Below are positions 1-8,030 of a stretch of 64,000 bases of DNA, in pieces; the first letter of the stretch is position 1; each line of letters begins with the position of its first letter. Position numbers and translations under genes: made by a program. The stretch is from Ga0077530 sp046293075 (GTDB taxonomy: Bacteria; Pseudomonadota; Alphaproteobacteria; Rhizobiales; Hyphomicrobiaceae). The stretch spans positions 1 through 64,000 of the forward strand of contig JBKBPL010000013.1 in the NCBI GenBank assembly GCA_046293075.1. The letters run 5' to 3'. The notes under the pieces were generated by a model. It made no database searches and was not told the DNA's origin. It worked only from the letters and a program-made list of their open reading frames with translations.

Positions 1-1
1 C

Positions 2-3000
2 GCGGGCCACTGCCAGGTCCGCCCGGCCGTCGACAGCGACGACAAGCGCACCGATCCGCTCGCCTGGCGCGTCGCCGGGCTCACGCGCAGCAGCGCGCCT
101 CTCGTCAGTCGTCACACTGGCCGCCCGGCTTACGGCGGGACGCCTTCCGATCAGACCGTTATCGCCGCTATCCAGGACCTCAAGGCCCGCGGCTACAAGG
201 TCACGCTCAATCCTTTCATCCTCATGGATGTGCCCGAGGACAACGCGCGGCCCAATCCCTACGCACCCGATGGGACGCAACCGGCATATCCCTGGCGCGG
301 CCGCATCACGATCAGTCCGGCGCCGATGGTCCCGGGTTCTCCCGACAAGACCAGCGCCGCCGAAAGCCAGATCGCGGCATTCGTCGGTAGTGCGGCGCCA
401 CACCACTTCTCCATCAGCGGCCAGCAGATCAACTACTCGGGCCCTTCTGAGTGGTCCTTCCGCCGTATGATCCTGCATTATGCGCACCTGGCCGCTGCAG
501 CGGGTGGTGTCGACGCCTTCATTCTCTGCTCCGAGTTGCGCGGGCTCACACAGGTGCGCGCGAGCGCCTCCAGCTATCCCTTCGTTGCCGCCCTCGTCGC
601 GCTTGCCGCCGACGTCCGAACTGTCCTCGGCCCGCACACGAAGCTTACCTATGGCGCCGATTGGTCCGAGTATTTCGGTCATCATCCCCAGGACGGCAGC
701 GGCGACGTCTTCTTCCATCTCGATCCGCTGTGGGCCTCGCCCAACATCGATGCGATCGGCATCGACACGTACTGGCCGCTCGCGGACTGGCGCGATGGTC
801 GCGACCATGCCGACCGGCGGGCGGGCCACCGCGTGCTTCATGATCTCCGCTACCTCAGATCCAATCTCGTCGGCGGAGAGGGCTACGACTGGTATTACGC
901 CAGCGATGCGGACCGCGATCTCCAGGTCCGCACGCCGATTACCGACGGTCACGCGGGCAAGCCCTGGGTCTTCCGCTTCAAGGATATCCGCTCCTGGTGG
1001 GAGAACGCGCACTACGATCGCCCCGGCGGCATTGAAAGCGCGACGCCAACCTCCTGGGTTCCCCAATCCAAACCCTTCTGGCTCACGGAGATCGGCTGTC
1101 CGGCCATAGACAAGGGCGCAAACCAGCCGAACGTCTTCGTCGATCCCAAGAGTGTCGAAAGTGCGCGGCCCCACTATTCAAACGGCACACGCGACGACCT
1201 CATCCAGCGGCTCTACCTTCAGGCGCTGATCGAGGGGCTCGATCCGTCGCATCCCGGCTATATCGAGAGCGCCAACCCGACCTCGTCTGTCTATCACGCG
1301 CCGATGGTCGATCTCGACCATGCCTATGTCTATGCCTGGGACGCGCGGCCTTATCCTGCCTTTCCCAACAATCGCCTGGCCTGGGGCGACGGCGAGAACT
1401 GGCGGCTCGGCCACTGGCTCAACGGCCGCGTTGCCAGCCAGCCGCTCAGCGCCGTCATCACTGATATCCTTCAAGCCCACGGCTTCAAGGCTTTTGATGC
1501 CGGCGCCCTCGCTGGCGTCGTGCCGGGCTACGTTGTCGATCACGTCATGTCTGCCCGCGAGGCGCTCCAGCCGCTCGAGCTCGCCTACTTCTTCGACTCG
1601 ATTGAGAGCGGAGGCCGCATCGTCTTCCGTCACCGCGGCATCGACCCGCCGACGCTGGCCTTGTCGGCCGACGCTACTGCCGAACTCAAACCCGGTGCCG
1701 ACCTCATCACGCTCACGCGCGGTCAGGAGACGGACCTGCCGGCTTCCGCGCGCATTTCCTATGCCGCCTCCGAGCGCGACTACCGCCGCGCCGTCGCCGA
1801 GGCGCGTCGCCTCGTCGGCGCCAGTGGCCGCATCTCGCTCGCTGAGCTCGCCGTCGTCCTGGAGGCCGATCAGGCCACACAGATTGCCGAGAGCTGGCTC
1901 TTCGAAACGTGGGCAGCCCGCGAGCGGGCACAGTTCGCGCTTCCGCCGAGTCGCATCGCGCTCGAGCCCGGCGACATCGTCGCCCTAGAGGGGGCTGGCG
2001 ATGCGCGCCTCTTCCGCATCACCGAGATCGGCGACCACGGCGCCCGCGAGATCCATGCGATCCGGATTGAGCCCGAGGTCTATGCGCCCATCACGGCGAC
2101 ACCGCGTGACGCCGATCCGCCGCAGGTCACCACGCTCGGTCAGCCGTCCGCTGTCCTGCTCGACTTACCGTTACTCCTCGGCAACGAGCCGCCGGAGGCC
2201 GGCTACTTCGCGGCCACGATGCGGCCCTGGCCCGGTGCCGTCGCGCTCTACAGCTCGCCCGAAACCTCCGGCTTCACCTTGCGCGCGCTGGCAACAAGAC
2301 CGGCCACGATGGGGACGACGCTCGACGATCTGCCGGCCAGGCCTCCGAGCAGGTTCGACAAGGCCAATGTTCTGCGCGTCCGCCTCGACTATGGCACGCT
2401 CGCTTCTGTCAGCGATCTCGCACTTCTCTCGGGCGCCAATGCTGCCGCGATCGAGCACGCGCCTGGACGCTGGGAGATCATTCAGTTCCGTGATGCCACG
2501 CTTGTCGCGCCTGCGACCTACGCGCTCGCGATGCTTCTCCGTGGGCAGCAGGGAACGGAAGGCGCGATCAGCGATGTTCTGCCTGCTGGTGCGCGCATCG
2601 TTCTCCTCGATTCAGCGCTCACACAGCTCAACCTTGCACCGGGCGAGGTGGGCCTTCCGCTCACCTGGCGATTCGGCCCCTCGAACCGTGATCTCGGATC
2701 GCCGTCCTACGACACGGTTGCCCACGCCTTCGCCGCCCTCGGCCGTCGCCCATTTGCGCCGGCGCACGTACGCGGCCGCCGCGACGCCGGCGACCTCCAC
2801 ATCAGCTGGATTCGTCGCACGCGGATCGGCGGTGACAGCTGGGAGAGTGCCGAGGTGCCCCTGGCCGAGGAGAGCGAGCGCTATGAACTCGACGTCCTCG
2901 CTGCCGGGACTGTCGTGCGAACGCTCACGGCAACGAGCCCATCACTGATCTACAGCGCCGCCGATCAAGCCGCCGATTTCGGCAGCCCGCAGTCCGCGAT

Positions 3001-3067
3001 CACCGTCCGCATCTGCCAGCTCGGCGAAAGCTATGGCCGCGGCAGCGCCGCAACGGCCGTCCTCTAG
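2..3067 (+). CDS. GTA/phage baseplate multidomain protein (GTA TIM-barrel-like), 5' end missing
   Basis: The reading frame is open from base 2 through the first in-window ATG at 224, so the gene begins upstream. The coded fragment is about 1,021 residues. The N-terminal part carries the segment VIAAIQDLKARGYKVTLNPF and nearby acidic/aromatic residues of the GTA TIM-barrel-like domain, which resembles glycoside hydrolase folds. The middle and C-terminal parts match the phage-tail and receptor-binding portions of Rhodobacter capsulatus GTA gene 15 (the so-called megatron). The family protein sits at the tail tip, where it builds the baseplate and contacts the host surface. The gene ends nine bases before the lysis-type gene at 3,076, so they are probably co-transcribed. 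No internal stop or frameshift is visible. Confidence 0.85.
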   Translation, partial: AGHCQVRPAVDSDDKRTDPLAWRVAGLTRSSAPLVSRHTGRPAYGGTPSDQTVIAAIQDLKARGYKVTLNPFILMDVPEDNARPNPYAPDGTQPAYPWRGRITISPAPMVPGSPDKTSAAESQIAAFVGSAAPHHFSISGQQINYSGPSEWSFRRMILHYAHLAAAAGGVDAFILCSELRGLTQVRASASSYPFVAALVALAADVRTVLGPHTKLTYGADWSEYFGHHPQDGSGDVFFHLDPLWASPNIDAIGIDTYWPLADWRDGRDHADRRAGHRVLHDLRYLRSNLVGGEGYDWYYASDADRDLQVRTPITDGHAGKPWVFRFKDIRSWWENAHYDRPGGIESATPTSWVPQSKPFWLTEIGCPAIDKGANQPNVFVDPKSVESARPHYSNGTRDDLIQRLYLQALIEGLDPSHPGYIESANPTSSVYHAPMVDLDHAYVYAWDARPYPAFPNNRLAWGDGENWRLGHWLNGRVASQPLSAVITDILQAHGFKAFDAGALAGVVPGYVVDHVMSAREALQPLELAYFFDSIESGGRIVFRHRGIDPPTLALSADATAELKPGADLITLTRGQETDLPASARISYAASERDYRRAVAEARRLVGASGRISLAELAVVLEADQATQIAESWLFETWAARERAQFALPPSRIALEPGDIVALEGAGDARLFRITEIGDHGAREIHAIRIEPEVYAPITATPRDADPPQVTTLGQPSAVLLDLPLLLGNEPPEAGYFAATMRPWPGAVALYSSPETSGFTLRALATRPATMGTTLDDLPARPPSRFDKANVLRVRLDYGTLASVSDLALLSGANAAAIEHAPGRWEIIQFRDATLVAPATYALAMLLRGQQGTEGAISDVLPAGARIVLLDSALTQLNLAPGEVGLPLTWRFGPSNRDLGSPSYDTVAHAFAALGRRPFAPAHVRGRRDAGDLHISWIRRTRIGGDSWESAEVPLAEESERYELDVLAAGTVVRTLTATSPSLIYSAADQAADFGSPQSAITVRICQLGESYGRGSAATAVL

Positions 3068-3075
3068 CCTGCGCC

Positions 3076-4395
3076 ATGGAGACCTTCATGCAGCAGCCAT
3101 CCTGGATGGCCGAGGCCTGGCGCGAGCTTGGCCAGTCCGAGCTGCCTGGACCAGCAAACAATCCGCGCATCGTGGCGATGTTCCACGAACTCGGACATTA
3201 CGGCCACGGCGACGAGACCGCTTGGTGCGCTGCCTTCGTCGGGGCCTGTCTCGAGCGCGCCGGCATCGCCAGCACGCGCTCGTTGCGCGCCCGCTCATAC
3301 CTCGACTGGGGCACCCCAAGCGACGCGCCAGAAACAGGGTCGGTCGTCGTGCTCAGGCGCGGCAATGATCCGGCCCTCGGCCACGTCGGCTTCCTGGTCG
3401 GCATGACCAGCAGCCACGTGTTCGTGCTCGGCGGCAATCAATCGAATGCCGTCACGGTCGCTGCCTTCGATCGCACGCTCGTGCTCGGCTTTCGCGAGCC
3501 CCCTTCACAACCGGCGGCGAGCGCAAGCGATCACAAGTTCGAGCTTGCCCTGCGCCACGTCCTCGCGATGGAGGGTGGCTGGACGGACGATCCACACGAT
3601 CCCGGTGGTCCGACGAACAAGGGCATCACGCTGGCCGTCTACGCCCGCGAGCGCGGTCTCGAGGTAACCTCGTCGAATCTCGCCGAGCTGAAGTCCGCCC
3701 TGCGCGCGATCCCCGACACGCTGGTCCGCACCATCTACCAGAAGCGCTACTGGCAGCCCGCGCGCTGCCCGGCGCTGCGGCCATCGCTGGCGCTCATGCA
3801 TTTCGATGCCAGCGTCAATCACGGCGTCGGCACTGCCGCACGCTTCCTGCAGGAAGCGCTCGGCGTCGAGATCGACGGCGAGATCGGACCGATGACGCTC
3901 AGCGCGGCGCGTTCTGCGGACCCGCGCCAGACGCTCCCCCGCTACGCCGCCATCCGGCGCCAGCGCTACCGCACACTTCCTCACTACTGGCGATTCGGCC
4001 GCGGCTGGCTGCGCCGCGTCGACGCCACGCTCGCCGCCGCCATTCGCCTCATTCCACCAGCCAGCGATCCCGCAACGACCGAGGAGAGCCCCTTCATGAC
4101 CGGCCCGACCGACGCCCCCACCACCAAGCTCGATGCAGCCACCGAGACCAAGAACTGGTGGCAGTCGATGACGATCTGGGGCACCCTGCTGACCGCAATC
4201 ACGACTGTCCTGCCACTGCTCGGCGTGGTGTTCGGCATCAGCATCACGCCCGATCTCGCCGAGCGGATCGGCCAGGACGTCGTGCTGGTCATTCAGGCGG
4301 TCGGGGGCCTGATCGGTACGCTCATGGCGCTCATCGGCCGGGCCCGCGCCACTACGCCTCTGCAGCAAGGGATATCGCCGCGCACGAACACCTGA
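3076..4395 (+). CDS. Fused NlpC/P60-like (TIGR02594) peptidase, GH108 muramidase and holin-like protein
   Basis: This 439-residue protein has three parts. Residues 5-140 resemble the TIGR02594 cysteine-peptidase family, with a likely nucleophile C51 in the context AWCAAF and H103 in LGHVGF. Residues 153-325 resemble glycoside hydrolase family 108 plus its peptidoglycan-binding half, with the catalytic E166 in the MEGGW motif. Residues 350-425 hold two hydrophobic segments typical of holins. The presumed role is peptidoglycan cutting and membrane permeabilisation for particle release or cell entry. It follows the GTA baseplate gene by eight bases. ATG 3,088 is an alternative start. The fusion itself is unusual, because phage endolysin and holin are normally separate genes. 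An internal start at 4,096 may also yield the holin alone. Confidence 0.8.
   Translation: METFMQQPSWMAEAWRELGQSELPGPANNPRIVAMFHELGHYGHGDETAWCAAFVGACLERAGIASTRSLRARSYLDWGTPSDAPETGSVVVLRRGNDPALGHVGFLVGMTSSHVFVLGGNQSNAVTVAAFDRTLVLGFREPPSQPAASASDHKFELALRHVLAMEGGWTDDPHDPGGPTNKGITLAVYARERGLEVTSSNLAELKSALRAIPDTLVRTIYQKRYWQPARCPALRPSLALMHFDASVNHGVGTAARFLQEALGVEIDGEIGPMTLSAARSADPRQTLPRYAAIRRQRYRTLPHYWRFGRGWLRRVDATLAAAIRLIPPASDPATTEESPFMTGPTDAPTTKLDAATETKNWWQSMTIWGTLLTAITTVLPLLGVVFGISITPDLAERIGQDVVLVIQAVGGLIGTLMALIGRARATTPLQQGISPRTNT
4096..4395 (+). CDS. Possible stand-alone holin from an internal start
   Basis: Within the fused lysis gene an in-frame ATG at 4,096 is preceded by GAGGAG at 4,081-4,086, nine bases upstream, a good Shine-Dalgarno match and spacing. 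Translation from here would give a 99-residue protein. It would have a hydrophilic N-terminus (MTGPTDAPTTK), two hydrophobic helices separated by a short polar turn, and a basic tail, which is the shape of a small holin. This resembles dual-start lysis genes, or a former separate gene whose upstream stop was lost. No expression evidence is available from sequence alone. Confidence 0.45.
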   Translation: MTGPTDAPTTKLDAATETKNWWQSMTIWGTLLTAITTVLPLLGVVFGISITPDLAERIGQDVVLVIQAVGGLIGTLMALIGRARATTPLQQGISPRTNT

Positions 4396-4413
4396 GCCGC
4401 CGGGCCCGTCCGA

Positions 4414-5781
4414 TCATTTGCGGCGCTGACGGCGTGCGCGGTAGCGGGACGCCCAGCCCTCGTGCAGTTCCTGCGGCGCCCGCCCGACGGCGAGCGCGTC
4501 CGCCGGCACGTCCTTCGTGATGACGCTGCCGGCGCCGATGTACGCGCCGTCGCCGATCTTGACCGGCGCGACCAGGGCCGAGTTGGAGCCGATGAAAACG
4601 CCGGCGCCGACATCCGTACGATGCTTCTCGAAGCCGTCGTAGTTGCAGAAAATCGTCCCTGCACCGATGTTCGCACCGGCACCGACACGCGCATCGCCCA
4701 TATAGGCGAAGTGGTTCGCCTTTGCCCCCACCTCGATCGTCGCGTTCTTCACCTCGACGAAATTGCCGATGTGCGCATCGGGGCCGATGTCCGCCCCGGG
4801 CCGCAGGCGCGCGAACGGCCCGACCGTGGCGCCCGCGCGAATTCGGACGGTTCCGCGGTTCTTTCCATCGTGGCCGGCCAAGTAGCAGTTCGCGTGCAGC
4901 GTGACGCGATCTTCGATGATCACGCCCGGTCCGATCACCACATTCGGCTCGATCAGCACATCGCGCCCGATTACCGTGTCATAGCTGAGCCAGACGGTCT
5001 CGGGCGCGACGAGCGTCACGCCGTCACGCATCGCTTCATGCCGGCGCCGGCGCTGCCAGATCGCCTCCGCGGCGGCCAGTTGCGCCCGGTCATTGACACC
5101 CAGCACCTCATCCTCATCGCACACGACCACGTGCGCGAGATAGCCATCGGCCCGCGCCAGCTCGACGGCGTCGGTGAGGTACAGCTCGCCTTTTGCATTA
5201 TTGCTGGCGATCCGGCGGAGCAGCGCCACGAGATCCGGAACCCGGAAGGCCATCACGCCGGCATTGCACAGGCGCAACTGGCGCTCCGCCTCGCTGGCAT
5301 CGGCGTGCTCGCGGATCGCAATCAGCTCCCTGCCGGCATGGGTGAGCAGTCGGCCATAGCCGGTCGGATCTGCTGCCTCAAACCCCAGCACCACGACGCC
5401 GGCGCCCTTATCCAGCGCGCCACGCATCCGGCTGAGCGTCGCCGCGGTCAGCAGCGGCGTATCACCATAGAGGATCAGCACGTCGCCCTTGTGCGTTGTC
5501 AGCGCCGCCGCGGCCGCCAGAGCGGCATCTGCAGTTCCGCGGCGTTCCAACTGGATGTAGGTCTCGAGCGCCGGCGCTGCGGCGCGCCCTTCGGCGGCCA
5601 CGTCCTCCATTCCCGGCCCGACAACCAGCGCCAGCCGCTCCGGCGTCAGTTCCCGCACGACATCAAGCACGTGGCCGAGCATCGATCGCCCGGCGATTCT
5701 GTGCAGTACCTTGGGGATATTGGAGCGCATCCGCGTACCCTGGCCGGCGGCCAACACGACGGTCAGGAGGGGGGCGGCCAT
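4414..5781 (-). CDS. glmU: Bifunctional GlmU: GlcNAc-1-phosphate uridylyltransferase / glucosamine-1-phosphate acetyltransferase
   Basis: GlmU makes UDP-GlcNAc for peptidoglycan and lipopolysaccharide in two steps: acetylation of glucosamine-1-phosphate, then uridylyl transfer. The 455-residue protein starts with the nucleotidyltransferase signature at residues 10-27 (LAAGQGTRMRSNIPKVLH) and has YGDTPLL further on. The C-terminal half is a left-handed beta-helix of hexapeptide repeats that includes GNFVEVKNA and the acetyltransferase region HFAYMGDARVG. Length is normal. I chose ATG 5,781 because GAGGAA lies seven bases upstream and the GlmU homology begins there. A longer frame back to 5,856 has no support. 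It is convergent with the GTA lysis gene. Confidence 0.97.
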   Translation of the reverse strand: MAAPLLTVVLAAGQGTRMRSNIPKVLHRIAGRSMLGHVLDVVRELTPERLALVVGPGMEDVAAEGRAAAPALETYIQLERRGTADAALAAAAALTTHKGDVLILYGDTPLLTAATLSRMRGALDKGAGVVVLGFEAADPTGYGRLLTHAGRELIAIREHADASEAERQLRLCNAGVMAFRVPDLVALLRRIASNNAKGELYLTDAVELARADGYLAHVVVCDEDEVLGVNDRAQLAAAEAIWQRRRRHEAMRDGVTLVAPETVWLSYDTVIGRDVLIEPNVVIGPGVIIEDRVTLHANCYLAGHDGKNRGTVRIRAGATVGPFARLRPGADIGPDAHIGNFVEVKNATIEVGAKANHFAYMGDARVGAGANIGAGTIFCNYDGFEKHRTDVGAGVFIGSNSALVAPVKIGDGAYIGAGSVITKDVPADALAVGRAPQELHEGWASRYRARRQRRK

Positions 5782-6141
5782 GGCGTGGTTCCTCAATAGG
5801 GGCCCGAGCTGCGCGCTCAGATGCGCTGCGCAACCGGTGCTGCCTCCATCTGGCAATGTCCGCGCGGCCCGTCAATTGTGGACGGGCCTTGCCCACCTGA
5901 AAGTCTTTGGCTCCGTGTTGCCAATGCATAGGCGCGGCGCGTCGCCCCCTCTCCCGGCCAGGGCTTGACGCAGCCTGAGACCGCCGCCAGCGACCCATCA
6001 GTTGCCTTGCGCCGTTCGTGAGCTGGGGCCGGCCCCCCCTGCGCCCTCTGCCCCCCGACGCACCTTCCACCTCCCGCCTCCCTTTCCTTCACAGTCTCGT
6101 GTGCCGCCAGAATGCCGCTTGACTTCCACGCTGCTGCCATG
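5782..6141. other. Intergenic region between glmU and the TetR gene
   Basis: This gap separates divergently transcribed glmU and the TetR-efflux operon. It holds a perfect 8-bp-arm inverted repeat at 5,866-5,888 (GGCCCGTC / GACGGGCC, 7-base loop). A TTGACG hexamer on the minus strand overlaps the repeat and could be a glmU -35, but the -10 at the right distance (CAGATG) is poor. On the plus strand TTGACT at 6,119-6,124 lies just before the TetR operator. The rest is pyrimidine-rich and shows no coding or RNA-gene signal. Confidence 0.5.
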
Positions 6142-6163
6142 AAAAAGAACGATCGTTCGTTTT
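6142..6163. promoter_or_regulatory. Palindromic operator of the TetR regulator
   Basis: The 12-bp perfect palindrome GAACGATCGTTC (6,147-6,158) is flanked by A and T tracts that extend the dyad to 22 bp with one mismatched pair. It lies about 40 bases before the probable start of the TetR gene and just downstream of a TTGACT hexamer, where a bound repressor would block the promoter. TetR-family repressors typically bind such palindromes and control themselves and the adjacent pump, which here follows by translational overlap. The assignment to this regulator is inferred from position. Confidence 0.6.
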
Positions 6164-6201
6164 TATTGCGCCGCAAAAGAGCGGCATCACGGTCCCGACA
6201 C

Positions 6202-6810
6202 ATGGCGAAGCTCAGCCCCGAAACCCTTCGCGAGCGCAGCGATCACATTCTCGACGCGGCGGGTCGCTGCTTCGCCCGCGCCGGCTTTCACCGCACGACC
6301 ATGCAGGACATCTGCCGCGAGGCGGAGGTCAGCCCGGGCGCCCTCTACCTCTATTTCAACAGCAAGGAGGCCCTCATTGCCGGCATCTGCGAGCGCGATC
6401 GGGCCGAATTCGCCGACCGCTTCCGCGATATGCCGGTGGGCGATGACGTCATGGAGGCGCTGGGCGAGCTCGGCCGGCAGTTCCTTGAAGACCCCCTTCA
6501 CCGCCGCCTTCTGTGCATCGAGGTGGGCATCGAGGCCACCCGCAATCCGAAGGTCGGTGAGCTTCAGAAATCGATCGACAGCCTCATCCGTAGCTCCTTC
6601 CACGCCTTGTTCACGAAGCTCAAGGAGGACGGCCGCATTGCACCGGTCTTCGACATCGACACGGTCGTCGAGGCATTCCTGACCATCGTCGATGGAATGC
6701 TCTGGCGTCGCGCCGTGGATGAGAACTTCAACGCCGATGTTGTCCTGCCACCCCTTCGCGATGCCGTAGCCGCGCTGCTGCGTCCCGTATCCGCCGAGGC
6801 TAAGCCATGA
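6202..6810 (+). CDS. TetR/AcrR family transcriptional regulator
   Basis: This 202-residue regulator has an N-terminal TetR helix-turn-helix at about residues 8-55, including ILDAAGRCFARAGFHRTTM and the recognition segment GALYLYFNSKEAL. A divergent ligand-binding domain follows. I placed the start at ATG 6,202 because the open frame extending back to 6,112 runs through the palindromic operator, and the domain begins right after 6,202. The stop overlaps the start of the efflux adaptor gene (ATGA at 6,807-6,810), so the two are translationally coupled. The likely role is local repression of the RND pump, relieved by a pump substrate. The ligand cannot be read from the sequence. Confidence 0.9.
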   Translation: MAKLSPETLRERSDHILDAAGRCFARAGFHRTTMQDICREAEVSPGALYLYFNSKEALIAGICERDRAEFADRFRDMPVGDDVMEALGELGRQFLEDPLHRRLLCIEVGIEATRNPKVGELQKSIDSLIRSSFHALFTKLKEDGRIAPVFDIDTVVEAFLTIVDGMLWRRAVDENFNADVVLPPLRDAVAALLRPVSAEAKP

Positions 6811-8027
6811 AAAAGAAACGGTTCCCCTGGGGGCCTCTCCTTTCGCTCACCGTTCTGGGCGCCCTCACCTGCAGCACCGCCCTCCTGCCGGCAATTGCCG
6901 CAGAGAAGAAGGCGGCGGCCCCGGCCACAGCACCGAACCTCCACATCAGCGTGAGCGTCACCCGCGCCGCGCCGCACGCCTTTGTCGAGACGCTCGCCGT
7001 CAGCGGCTCGCTGGCCCCGCGTGAAGAGATTCTGATCGGGCCCGAGATCGAGGGACTGCGCGTGCTCGAGGTGCTGGTCGATGAGGGCGCCGAGGTCAAG
7101 CGCGGACAGGTCCTGGCGCGCCTCGTATCTGACACGCTCGATGCGCAGCTCGCACAGAACGAGGCGGCGCTTGCCCGCAATGCTGCCGCGATGGCACAAG
7201 CCCGCAGCGTCATCTCCGAAGCCGAAGCACGCCTCAAAGAAGCGCAGAACGCAATCACTCGCACGCGCGCGCTCAAGGAAGCCGGCCATGTCTCTGAAGC
7301 CGTCTTCGATCAGCGCGAAGCGGCCTTCAGGCTCGCCGAGGCCCAGCTTGTTGCTGCGCGTGACGGTCTGAAGGCATCCGAGGCGGATCGCGCGAGCATC
7401 GAAGCGCAGCGCCGCGAGCTGCTTTGGCGCCGATCGAAAACCGAAGTTACTGCACCTGCTGACGGCGTCATCAGCCATCGGCGGGCACGCGTCGGCAGCA
7501 CGGCGGTGCTCGTCTCGCAGGAGCCGATGTTCCGCATGATCGAGAAGGGCGAGATCGAGCTCGACGCCGAGGTTCCCCAGGCGCACATCGTCCGCCTTGC
7601 GCCGGGTCAGAAGGCCCGCATCGCTGTCCCCGGCAACGGCGAGGTTGATGGCACCGTGCGCCTGATCTCCCCGGCCATTGACCCGGCGACCAGACTTGGC
7701 CGCGTGCGCATCCTGATCGGCAAGGATGCGAACCTGCGCATCGGCACGTTCGCCCGTGGCGAGATTGTCGTCGCCCGCGGCACGGGACTCGCTGTGCCCC
7801 GCTCTGCGGTCCTCTTCGGCAAGTCGGGCCCGACTGTGCAGGTCGTCGAGAACGACACCATCGTGACCCGCCCGGTAACAGTCGGTCTCGCCGAAGCGGA
7901 CCGTGTTGAGATCCGCAGCGGCATCGCCGAGGGCACGATGGTTGTCGCCAAGTCCGGCACCTTCCTGCGCAACGGCGACCGCGTCCGGCCGGTCGTCCTC
8001 CCAAGTGCCGTCGCAGATGGGCGGTAA
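6807..8027 (+). CDS. RND efflux periplasmic adaptor (membrane fusion protein)
   Basis: This 406-residue protein is the adaptor that links an inner-membrane RND pump to an outer-membrane channel. A basic, then hydrophobic N-terminus (about residues 1-31, ending near AIAAEKK) is a signal peptide. A lipoyl-type half-motif follows. Residues about 105-195 form a long alpha-helical hairpin rich in Ala, Glu and Arg, followed by the second lipoyl half (KTEVTAPADGVISHR) and a beta-barrel region. It overlaps the regulator upstream and is followed three bases later by the pump gene. No outer-membrane factor is encoded nearby, so a shared TolC-like channel is likely. Confidence 0.92.
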   Translation: MKKKRFPWGPLLSLTVLGALTCSTALLPAIAAEKKAAAPATAPNLHISVSVTRAAPHAFVETLAVSGSLAPREEILIGPEIEGLRVLEVLVDEGAEVKRGQVLARLVSDTLDAQLAQNEAALARNAAAMAQARSVISEAEARLKEAQNAITRTRALKEAGHVSEAVFDQREAAFRLAEAQLVAARDGLKASEADRASIEAQRRELLWRRSKTEVTAPADGVISHRRARVGSTAVLVSQEPMFRMIEKGEIELDAEVPQAHIVRLAPGQKARIAVPGNGEVDGTVRLISPAIDPATRLGRVRILIGKDANLRIGTFARGEIVVARGTGLAVPRSAVLFGKSGPTVQVVENDTIVTRPVTVGLAEADRVEIRSGIAEGTMVVAKSGTFLRNGDRVRPVVLPSAVADGR

Positions 8028-8030
8028 GCC

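Larger units (their letters stand above)
1..4395 (+). mobile_element. 3' end of a gene transfer agent (GTA) structural cluster
   Basis: Two consecutive forward genes look like the end of a Rhodobacter-type GTA or prophage tail cluster: a multidomain baseplate protein with a GTA TIM-barrel-like domain, then a cell-wall hydrolase fused to a holin-like segment. The capsid, portal and terminase genes would lie upstream of the window. glmU, a housekeeping gene, follows on the opposite strand after only 18 bases, so the right edge of the cluster is at about 4,395. Base composition matches the surrounding chromosome, as is usual for vertically inherited GTAs. Assignment to GTA rather than ordinary prophage rests on recognising the baseplate protein. 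Confidence 0.65.

Noticed and set aside
4462..5799. 445-codon open frame opposite glmU
   Set aside because: Antisense shadow of glmU with no recognisable motif.
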